DNA from: CATQGW01 sp965242565
GTDB lineage: Bacteria > Chloroflexota > Dehalococcoidia > Bin125
NCBI GenBank assembly: GCA_965242565.1
Contig: OZ251457.1
Coordinates: 2,542,001 to 2,606,000, forward strand
Direction of reading: 5' to 3'
Length of the DNA stretch: 64,000 nucleotides
The position numbers and the translations under genes were made by a program. This document shows positions 17,311 to 25,112 of this stretch, one piece after another. The notes below the pieces were generated by a model that saw only the letters and a list, made by a program, of their open reading frames with translations, did no database searches and was not told where the DNA came from. Position 1 is the first letter of the stretch; each line of letters starts with the position of its first letter.

Positions 17311-20028
17311 ATGACATACGCAGTTGAGGCGGAGATCGCCGGACGCACACTCACGATCGAGCAGGGCAAACTCGCCCACCAGGCCGGCGGCGCAGTCACC
17401 GTCCGCTACGGCGACACGATGCTGCTCGGCACCGCCACGGCCTCCAAGCCGCGACCGGGGATCGACTTCTTCCCCCTCTCCGTCGAATTCGAAGAGCGGC
17501 TCTACGCCGCCGGACGCATCCCCGGCTCCTTCTTCCGCCGCGAGGGCCGCCCCACCACCGCCGCCGTCCTTTCCGCGCGCCTCACCGACCGACCGATCCG
17601 TCCGCTCTTCCCCAAGGGCTACAACGACGACACTCAACTGATCATCACGATCTTCTCCGTCGATATGGAGAACCCGCCCGACACGCTCGGCACGATCGCC
17701 GCCAGCGCCGCGCTCTGCGTCTCCGACATCCCCTTCGACGGCCCCGTCGCCTCCGTCCGCATCGGCCACATCGACGGCGAACTGATCTTGCAGCCCACCT
17801 TCGCCCAGCTCGAAGAAAGCGACCTCAACCTCATCGTCGCCGGCACCCAGGACGCAATCACGATGGTCGAGGCCGAAGCCGGCGAAGTCCCCGAGTCGCT
17901 GCTCGTCGACGCGCTCGCCCTTGGCCAGGAAGCGATCGCGACCATCTGCGAGCTCCAGCAACAGCTGGCCGAGGAAGTCGGCGCCGCCAAACGCGAATTC
18001 GCCCCCGCCGCGACCGACCCCGACGCGCTGGCCTTCGTTGACCAGCGCGGGCGTGACGACCTCGAAGCCGCGTTCAGCGCCCGCGCCGACAAGGCCGAAA
18101 CCGACGCCCGCCGCAAGGCCGTGCGCGCTGCCGTACTCGAAGCTGTCCCCGAAGGCGAAAACGCCGAAGCGTACGCCGACGCCTTCGGCGAGCTCGAAAA
18201 GCAGATCGTCCGCGCCAACATCCTCGAGCGCGGCGAGCGCCCCGACGGGCGCGGCCCTGCCGACCTGCGCGCCCTCAGCGCCGAAACCGACCTCGTGCCC
18301 CGCACCCACGGCTCCGGACTCTTCCAGCGCGGCGAAACCCAGGTGCTCTCCTTCACCACCCTCGCCGGCAGCGGCATGGCCCAGCGCCTCGACGACCTCA
18401 ACCCCGAGGACAGCAAGCGCTTCATGCACCACTACAACTTCCCCCCCTTCTCCACCGGCGAAACCGGCCGCGTCGGCAACCCCAGCCGACGCTCGATCGG
18501 CCACGGCATGCTCGGCGAGCGCGCCATGCAGGCCATCCTCCCCCCCTTCGAGGACTTCCCCTACACCATCCGCATCGTCTCCGAGGTGCTCTCCTCCAAC
18601 GGCAGCACCTCCATGGCCAGCGTCTGCGCATCCGTCCTCTCGATGATGGACGCCGGCGTGCCGATCCGCACCCCCATCGCCGGCGTCGCCATGGGCCTGA
18701 TCAAGGGCGACGACGATGTGGCCATCCTCACCGACATCGCCGGCATCGAAGACCATCTCGGCGACATGGACTTCAAAGTCGCCGGCAGCCGCGAAGGCGT
18801 CACCGCCCTCCAGATGGACATGAAGGTCAAGGGCATCGACCTCGAGATCCTCGAACGCGCGCTCGATCAGGCCCGCGACGCGCGACTCGAAATCATGGAC
18901 GTGATGACCGAGTGCATCGCCGAACCCCGCGAGGAAATGTCTCCCCACGCCCCGCGCATCCTGCGAATCGATGTCCCCCAGGACAAAATCGGCCAACTGA
19001 TCGGCCCTGGTGGGCGCAACATCCGCGCGCTCGAAGAAGAAACCGGCGCCGACATCAGCATCGAAGACGAGGGCGCTGTCTTCATCACCGCCGTCAACGC
19101 CGAGTCCGGCAAGGCCGCCTACGACCGCATTGAAGGCCTCACCCGCGAAATCGAGCCCGGCCAGATCTACACCGGCAAGGTCGTGCGCATCCTCCCCTTC
19201 GGCGCGTTCGTCGAACTCGTGCCCGGCAAAGACGCCCTCGTACATATCTCCGAACTCGCCGACCGCCACGTCGACCGCGTCGAAGATGTCGTCGACGTCG
19301 GCGACGAAGTCACCGTGGTTGTCACCGAGATCGACAACCTCGGCCGCGTCAACGCCTCCTGCAAGGCGCTGCTCGACGGCTCGGACGGACCCGGTGGCGG
19401 CCGCCCCCCGCGCGAACGCGCGCCCCGCAGCCGCAGCGACGACGACCGCGACCGCCGCCAGCCGCGCGAACGCCGCCCGCGCCAGCGCCGCGAAGATGAA
19501 GACGGCGGCCCGCGCCGCCAGCCCCGCGAGCGGCGACCGCGTCAGCGCCGCGACGACAGCGACGGACGCAGCGAGTTCGGCGCTCCCCGCCGCGAGCGCC
19601 GCCCACGCCCCCGCTTCGAGGAAGCCGAGGAGGAGCGCCCGCGCGCCGAGCTGGAACGCGAGGATGCACCCGAACCGGATGCGGAACCGGCCGTCGCGGC
19701 CACCGAGCTGGAGGAGCGCCCCGAAAATTCAGCCGGCGCGCCCATCATCCAGCCGCGCGAGGGCCAGCGTTCGCGCCGCCGCCGTCGCCGCCGCGCCAGC
19801 GCCAACGAGGCGAGCGAATGGAACGGCCGGGACGACCAGTCCGCGCGCGATGATGCGCAGCCGCCCACTGAAGAGCCGGAGGGACCCCAGCCCGACTCGC
19901 ACCTGGGCAGCCGCCGCACCGGCCGGGGCCTCCTCTCCCGCCTGCGCCGCGACGAGGACGAGCCGAACGACGGCCCGCCCCCGCCCCCCCGCGCTCCGCG
20001 CTCCGACTTCGGCGCCCCCCGCAGCTAA
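17311..20028 (+). CDS. pnp: Polyribonucleotide nucleotidyltransferase with long Arg/Glu-rich tail
   Basis: 905 residues against about 700 for usual PNPase. It shows the first RNase PH domain (RREGRPTTAAVLSARLTDRP), the linker helix region, and the second RNase PH domain (SDIPFDGPVASV in the first; SNGSTSMASVCASVLSMMDAG in the second). The KH domain has DKIGQLIGPGGRNIRALEE (near 550), and the S1 domain GAFVELVPGKDALVHISELAD ends near 690. PNPase degrades RNA 3' to 5' with phosphate. Residues 690-905 are an added tail, low complexity, with repeats of RQPRERRPRQRR followed by acidic runs. AGGAG precedes the ATG. Confidence 0.95.
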   Translation: MTYAVEAEIAGRTLTIEQGKLAHQAGGAVTVRYGDTMLLGTATASKPRPGIDFFPLSVEFEERLYAAGRIPGSFFRREGRPTTAAVLSARLTDRPIRPLFPKGYNDDTQLIITIFSVDMENPPDTLGTIAASAALCVSDIPFDGPVASVRIGHIDGELILQPTFAQLEESDLNLIVAGTQDAITMVEAEAGEVPESLLVDALALGQEAIATICELQQQLAEEVGAAKREFAPAATDPDALAFVDQRGRDDLEAAFSARADKAETDARRKAVRAAVLEAVPEGENAEAYADAFGELEKQIVRANILERGERPDGRGPADLRALSAETDLVPRTHGSGLFQRGETQVLSFTTLAGSGMAQRLDDLNPEDSKRFMHHYNFPPFSTGETGRVGNPSRRSIGHGMLGERAMQAILPPFEDFPYTIRIVSEVLSSNGSTSMASVCASVLSMMDAGVPIRTPIAGVAMGLIKGDDDVAILTDIAGIEDHLGDMDFKVAGSREGVTALQMDMKVKGIDLEILERALDQARDARLEIMDVMTECIAEPREEMSPHAPRILRIDVPQDKIGQLIGPGGRNIRALEEETGADISIEDEGAVFITAVNAESGKAAYDRIEGLTREIEPGQIYTGKVVRILPFGAFVELVPGKDALVHISELADRHVDRVEDVVDVGDEVTVVVTEIDNLGRVNASCKALLDGSDGPGGGRPPRERAPRSRSDDDRDRRQPRERRPRQRREDEDGGPRRQPRERRPRQRRDDSDGRSEFGAPRRERRPRPRFEEAEEERPRAELEREDAPEPDAEPAVAATELEERPENSAGAPIIQPREGQRSRRRRRRRASANEASEWNGRDDQSARDDAQPPTEEPEGPQPDSHLGSRRTGRGLLSRLRRDEDEPNDGPPPPPRAPRSDFGAPRS

Positions 20029-20037
20029 TCCCTGCCC

Positions 20038-20066
20038 CGGCTCGAACGGGGGAATCGCCCGAGCCG
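20038..20066 (+). terminator. Hairpin after pnp
   Basis: CGGCTCG (20038-20044) pairs with CGAGCCG (20060-20066) around a 15-nt loop, 10 bp after the pnp stop. No T-tract follows. It may stabilise the pnp 3' end or act as a factor-dependent terminator before dapB. Confidence 0.4.
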
Positions 20067-20135
20067 CCACCGTCGCCGTACAACTCCGCAAAGCTCGATA
20101 ACCTGCTCCTGAAGCTGCGGAGACGGAGGCGCGGA

Positions 20136-20924
20136 ATGACCACACGAGTCGCAATGAGCGGCGCCGGCAACATGGGCCGCCAGATCATGGCCGCCATTGA
20201 GGCAGCCGACGACTTGGAACTGGTCGGCGCGCTCGACGGCCTCGCCGCCGAATCCGAAATCGAAATCAGCGGACGCCCCCTCCCGCTCCGCAGCGACCTC
20301 GCCGCACTCTCCGAATGGTCGCCTGACATCGTCGTCGACTTCAGCCATGTCGACTGGACCGCCCAACTGCTACCCGCTGCCATCGCCGCCGGCGTACATC
20401 CCGTGATCGGCACATCCGGCTTGCCCGACTCGCTGATCGAAGAGGCCGAGCGCGCCTGCGACGAGCGAAAGCTCGGCGGCGTAGTCGCCGCCAACTTCGC
20501 CCTCGGCGCGGTCATGATGATGCATCTCGCCCGCGTCGCCGCCCCCTTCTTCGACTCCGTCGAAATCATCGAGCAGCACCACGACGGCAAAGTCGATTCC
20601 CCCTCCGGCACCGCCATCGCCACCGCCCAGGCGATGCGCGAAGCGCGCGACGCCGACTTCCGCCGCCGCGAATCCGAGCGCGAAACCATCCCCGGCGGAC
20701 GCGGCGCGGAACTCGGCGGCGCCTCCCTCCACTCCGTCCGCCTCCCCGGTCTCGTCGCGCATCAAGTCACCATCTTCGGCGGCATCGGCGAAACCCTCAC
20801 CCTCCGCCACGACTCCATGAGCCGCGAATCGTTCATCCCCCAAATCCTGCGCGCCGTCCGCGCCGCGCCCACGCTCGATCATCTCGTCGTCGGCCTCGAT
20901 CGCCTGCTCGGCCTGCGCGAGTAA
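20136..20924 (+). CDS. dapB: 4-hydroxy-tetrahydrodipicolinate reductase
   Basis: 262 residues. NAD(P)-binding GAGNMGRQI at the N-terminus; DIVVDFSHVD; the signature EQHHDGKVDSPSGTA, with the His pair, Lys and PSGTA loop for substrate binding. It reduces the product of DapA in lysine/diaminopimelate synthesis. The start ATG has GGAG upstream. It is followed by asd after 93 bp on the same strand; dapA lies 7.7 kb further on, beyond an accessory block. Confidence 0.95.
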   Translation: MTTRVAMSGAGNMGRQIMAAIEAADDLELVGALDGLAAESEIEISGRPLPLRSDLAALSEWSPDIVVDFSHVDWTAQLLPAAIAAGVHPVIGTSGLPDSLIEEAERACDERKLGGVVAANFALGAVMMMHLARVAAPFFDSVEIIEQHHDGKVDSPSGTAIATAQAMREARDADFRRRESERETIPGGRGAELGGASLHSVRLPGLVAHQVTIFGGIGETLTLRHDSMSRESFIPQILRAVRAAPTLDHLVVGLDRLLGLRE

Positions 20925-21017
20925 CGCCTGCGCAAATCTGTGGCCTGCGCATCACGCCGCCGCCCAACGCTTCCCTACGATGCGATCCAACGACGTAACG
21001 GCGACAAGGAGACGCTG

Positions 21018-22034
21018 ATGGGCCGCGAACTGACGGTAGCGCTGGTGGGCGCGACGGGCGTGGTGGGCGCTGAATTCCTCAAGTGCATGGAAGCGCGCGA
21101 ATTCCCCGTCGGCGAACTGCGCCTGCTGGCCACCAAGCGCTCCGCCGGCCGCCAACTCGAATTCCGCGGCCAACAGCTGACCGTCCGCGAAACCACCCAC
21201 GACGCCTTCGACGGCGCCGACATCGCCTTCATCTCCGCCTCCACCGCCGCCTCAAAAGAACTCTGCCCCGTCGCCGCCGAGCGCGGCGCAATCGCCTTCG
21301 ACGACTCCTCCGCCTTCCGTCAGCAGGAGGGCGTGCCGCTGGTCGTGCCCGAGGTCAACCCCGAGGACCTGCGCGAGCATTCGGGCATCATCGCCACCCC
21401 CAACTGCACGACCGTCCCGCTCGCGCTCACCCTCGCCCCCCTGATGCGCGAAGCCCACCTCACCCGCGTGATCGCCGACACCTACCAGGCGGTGACTGGC
21501 TCCGGCACCGCCGCACTCAACGAGCTGCGCAGCCAGGTCGCCGCGCTCGCCGAAGGCGGCGCGCCCGAAATCGCCGAATACCCCAAGCAGATCGCCTTCA
21601 ACGCCCTGCCCCAGGTCGATGTCTTCCTCGACGACGGCTACACCAACGAAGAGTGGAAAATGCAGGCCGAGAGCCGCAAAATCCTCCACCGCCCCGACCT
21701 CCCGCTCAGCGCCACCTGCGTGCGCATCCCCACCGAGGTCTCCCACGCAATCGCCGTACACGCCGACTTTGACGCCCCGATCTCCGTCGAGCGCGCCCGC
21801 GAGCTGTGGACGCAGCAGGCGGGCGTGTCCGTAGTGGACGACCGAACCCCCGGCGGCTGGCCCACCCCGCTCGATGGCGCGGGCATCGACGACGCGCTCG
21901 TCGGCCGCGTCCGCACCGACGCCACCAACCCCAACGGCCTCGCCTTCTGGGTAGTCGCCGACAACCTCCGCAAAGGCGCAGCCCTCAACATGCTCCAAAT
22001 GGTCGAGTGGATGCTCAACGACGGCTGCCTCTAG
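21018..22034 (+). CDS. asd: Aspartate-semialdehyde dehydrogenase
   Basis: 338 residues. The NADP-binding VALVGATGVVGAEF is at the N-terminus; the catalytic Cys is in IIATPNCTTVPLAL; TYQAVTGSG and the substrate-binding RIPTEVSHAIAVHADF follow, ending LNMLQMVEWM. It reduces aspartyl phosphate to the semialdehyde, the branch point to lysine, threonine and methionine. The start at 21018 has AAGGAG eight bases upstream; an extension to 20940 adds nothing conserved. It forms a cluster with dapB. Confidence 0.95.
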   Translation: MGRELTVALVGATGVVGAEFLKCMEAREFPVGELRLLATKRSAGRQLEFRGQQLTVRETTHDAFDGADIAFISASTAASKELCPVAAERGAIAFDDSSAFRQQEGVPLVVPEVNPEDLREHSGIIATPNCTTVPLALTLAPLMREAHLTRVIADTYQAVTGSGTAALNELRSQVAALAEGGAPEIAEYPKQIAFNALPQVDVFLDDGYTNEEWKMQAESRKILHRPDLPLSATCVRIPTEVSHAIAVHADFDAPISVERARELWTQQAGVSVVDDRTPGGWPTPLDGAGIDDALVGRVRTDATNPNGLAFWVVADNLRKGAALNMLQMVEWMLNDGCL

Positions 22035-22423
22035 CCCTCGCCTCCCCCTCCGGCCATTCCCCACCCCCATCCCGCACCATCCCCACCCCTCCCCCGCCAT
22101 TCCCACCCCTCCCCCGCCACACCCGCGCCCTCCCTCTCTCCGTCACGCCCTCCCTCCCCTATCCGTCATACCCGCGCCCCCCTCTCCCGTCATACCCGCG
22201 CTTGCCGCGGGTATCTCGACGAGAACAGCGCCATCGTCGCGCCCCACCCCTCTCCCGCCATTCCCGCCGTCCCTTTCCCCGCCGCCCCCCAACGCCGCAT
22301 CACACCCCGCCCAACCTGGCGAGCGCAACGGCAAGCCGACTAGCGTAAACACACCCCGCCCCCACCCCGAGCGGGAACCAATCGCCGCGCCCTGGCGTCT
22401 GGCATCTGTTGGGAGAGCGTCCA
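22035..22423 (+). repeat. asd downstream spacer: C-rich repeats and a dispersed palindrome
   Basis: This 389-bp gap holds loosely repeated CCATTCCCACCCCTCCCC and CGTCATACCCGCGCCCC stretches. At 22189-22232 there is a full copy of the dispersed element: arms ATACCCGCG and CGCGGGTAT around a CTTGC loop, then TCTCGACGAGAACAGC. The last 80 bp, with GCCGACTAGCGTAAACAC, may contain the promoter of the following secreted protein. No gene is seen. Confidence 0.7.
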
Positions 22424-25009
22424 ATGCGCCGCGCCGCCGCATTGACAATCCTGTTCGCCGCCCTGCTCTGGACGGCGGCGCCCGCACGCGCCGACGCCCC
22501 GCCCCAGCCGGAACTCCGCCAAGCAGAACCCTGGCTCACTCTCGCCGCCCAGCCGCGCTTCACCTTGTGGCTGACCAGCTCCCGAGACCCCTGCACCGCC
22601 GGCACCCTTACCGAAATCTCCTGGAACATCAGTGGTGGCGCGCCGCCCTACACGCTGAGCATCCAAAGCGAATCAGCGAACCTAGCCGCCGAAAACATCC
22701 GCATCAACTGCGGCGCGCTGACCGAAACGGAGGCCGCGGACGCGGAGGCGGCGCTGGCCGCCAAGCGGATCACGGCCGTCGTCACCGACTCTAGAGGGGT
22801 GCGGCGCGAGGCGGCGCTCGAGGTGGCAAGGGCCAGGGCGCTGCCCGCGCCGATCGGCCTCAATGTTGCGCCACAGGGAACCACAGCGTTCTTTTGGTGG
22901 GACGAGGTCGCCGGCGCCGGCTCTCAGTCGCCGCCGTTCTACCGCTACCCCGGCGCCTCCCCGCAACACCGCCGCTATCTGGTCCGCCATCAACCGACCG
23001 GGGCGGCCACCTGGAGCTACGAGCTCACCGACAATCCTGTCACGCTGGCTCTACCGGACGGCGAGCGGCTTGCGTCGGTCGCCGCCATCCGCCATCCCCT
23101 TGAAGCCGAGACGCCCGATGTTCTCGCCTGGAGCGCGCCGATCGACTACAAGAATGTGACGCGGCCCACCAATGTCGCGGTCACGGCGACGCACGACACG
23201 GTCACGGTCTCTTGGGACGTGCAGCGGCACGTGCCCGAGGGCCATGTCTCCCTGATCGGTCCGGACGGCCGCGTGTCGCGAGGTTTCGACTCGCCGCGCA
23301 ACGCGTCGCGCGAGAGCGTCCGGTTCGCCAATCTCCCGCTGGCGACGAATTTCACTGTACGCCTGAAGATCGGCTGGTTCGAGTCCAACCTCGGTCTGAT
23401 TACAGTACCGATCGCCACGGAGCCGGCTCCGCCGGGATATCGCCCACTGCCTGCCGGCCCGCAACGCCTGCGGCTGACGGCGACCCACGAATCGATCACA
23501 GCGACTTGGGAGCCGCCGCACCCCGATGCGGAACCGCTGTACTACGTCAACATATACGAAGAGCCGGCCGGGTGGACGGTCGCGCGGCGCGTGGTTCACG
23601 ACGGCGCGACAACGTGGACCGAGTACGGGTCGTTCATCGCCATCAAGCCTGCGACGACGTATCGCGTCATCGTCCGTCACGGCGACATCCGCGGCGGCAC
23701 GGTCGAGGCGACGATTACAACGTCGTCACGGCGCGCCCCGCCCCAGCCGGAACTCCGCTGGGCGGAACCCTGGCTCACCCTCGCCGCCCAGCCGCGCTTC
23801 TCTCTCTGGCTAACCAGCTCCCGAGACCTCTGCACCGCCGGCACCCTCACCGAAATCTCCTGGAACATCAGCGGCGCCGCGCCGCCCTATCGCCTCACCA
23901 TTGAGGGCGAAACGGTGGACGCAAACGCCGAAAACATCCGCATCAACTGCGGCGCGCTGACCGAAACGGAGGCCGCGGACGCGGAGGCGGCGCTGGCCGC
24001 CAAGCGGATCACGGCCGTCGTCACCGACTCCAGAGGGGTGCGGCGCGAGGCCGCGCTGGATGTCGCAAGGGCGCGGGCACTGCCGGCGCCGTCTCCGCAG
24101 GGCACATCGGTGCAGCGGACAAGTATGGCGACGAATTGGAGCACGATCGGCGGCGCGCACCACGGGGCCGGCATCGGCTGGTGGCTGATGCGCTGGCGGC
24201 CCGCGGCCGACTCCAACGCGAACTGGAGCTACACATTGATAGAACAGCCGCGCGTCGGCGACATCGTGATCGGCGGTTTCGGCGGTCTCCACGAAGGATC
24301 GTCGTACGCCTACGCCGTCGCGGCGCTGCGCGACCCAATCGAGCAGGCGACGCCCGATGCACTGGTCTGGAGCGGCGAGTTCGAGGGGACGACCAGCACG
24401 ACCCCGACAGGCGTCCGGGCGACCAGCACGCACGACACGATCACCGTGACCTGGGATGAGCAACCGTCGGTCAATTACGTCTACGTGAACATCATTCGCG
24501 CTGATGGAGTTGGCCGCCCCGGGGGCGCGACTATGAGGCGCCGGGATGCGACTCTGACGGACCGGGTGACGCTGATCGACCTCGAACCGGAAACCGAGTA
24601 CGACATCACCGTGTCCGTCGACGGCGATGTCGAAGCGCGGCTCAGCACGTCGATCAAGGCCGCCACCGCCGCCGCGCCCGCCGGCTGGCAAGCGCCGCCG
24701 CGCGGAGCGCAGAATCTCCAGGTCAGCGCTACCCACGACACGATCACCGTCACTTGGGACGCGCCCGTCCCGAACACGTACGATCACTGGATCGTTAGGA
24801 TTGAGCACCCTAGCTGGCCTTCCGCATACAGCCGTTGGGTGAGTGCTCCACTGGCGCTCACGCTCGAGGGACTGAACCCCGAAACCACGTACGAGGTTCG
24901 TGTGAAACACCTCGATCTGTACGGTGTCGAGGTCGCGACGACAGTCACCACCACGGCAGCGCCCAGCCATGCAGGGGTGTTGCCGGCGCCGCTCGAGTCC
25001 GCCCCCTAG
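22424..25009 (+). CDS. Secreted two-unit protein with Cys Ig-like and fibronectin type III domains (protein A)
   Basis: 861 residues. Signal peptide at 1 to about 28 (RRAAALTILFAALLWTAAPARA). The mature protein is two tandem 413-residue units, from about 27 and 440. Each starts with a roughly 120-residue domain with two cysteines about 40 apart (Cys56/96 and 469/509), containing CTAGTLTEISWNISG, PPY, INCGALTETEAADAEAAL and VVTDSRGVRREAAL. A non-conserved region and FN3-type domains (ATHDTVTVSWD, ATHDTITVTWD, L-x-P-x-T-x-Y) follow. The Cys domain recurs in protein C. No sortase or membrane anchor is seen, so it is secreted or surface-associated. ATG 22424 gives the cleanest signal peptide. The role is probably adhesion or matrix, by inference. 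Confidence 0.75.
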   Translation: MRRAAALTILFAALLWTAAPARADAPPQPELRQAEPWLTLAAQPRFTLWLTSSRDPCTAGTLTEISWNISGGAPPYTLSIQSESANLAAENIRINCGALTETEAADAEAALAAKRITAVVTDSRGVRREAALEVARARALPAPIGLNVAPQGTTAFFWWDEVAGAGSQSPPFYRYPGASPQHRRYLVRHQPTGAATWSYELTDNPVTLALPDGERLASVAAIRHPLEAETPDVLAWSAPIDYKNVTRPTNVAVTATHDTVTVSWDVQRHVPEGHVSLIGPDGRVSRGFDSPRNASRESVRFANLPLATNFTVRLKIGWFESNLGLITVPIATEPAPPGYRPLPAGPQRLRLTATHESITATWEPPHPDAEPLYYVNIYEEPAGWTVARRVVHDGATTWTEYGSFIAIKPATTYRVIVRHGDIRGGTVEATITTSSRRAPPQPELRWAEPWLTLAAQPRFSLWLTSSRDLCTAGTLTEISWNISGAAPPYRLTIEGETVDANAENIRINCGALTETEAADAEAALAAKRITAVVTDSRGVRREAALDVARARALPAPSPQGTSVQRTSMATNWSTIGGAHHGAGIGWWLMRWRPAADSNANWSYTLIEQPRVGDIVIGGFGGLHEGSSYAYAVAALRDPIEQATPDALVWSGEFEGTTSTTPTGVRATSTHDTITVTWDEQPSVNYVYVNIIRADGVGRPGGATMRRRDATLTDRVTLIDLEPETEYDITVSVDGDVEARLSTSIKAATAAAPAGWQAPPRGAQNLQVSATHDTITVTWDAPVPNTYDHWIVRIEHPSWPSAYSRWVSAPLALTLEGLNPETTYEVRVKHLDLYGVEVATTVTTTAAPSHAGVLPAPLESAP

Positions 25010-25112
25010 CCGCTGGCTTCATTGCTGCCCCAACCCCCCACGACGTAAGCGCAGCCAAATTTGCCGCTACCCCGCCGCCTGCTTAGGGTATCTCGGAGCG
25101 GAGGTGAAGACG

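Noticed and set aside
22035..22423. Transposon or insertion sequence
   Set aside because: Repeats are short palindromes without terminal inverted repeats of an IS or a transposase gene.
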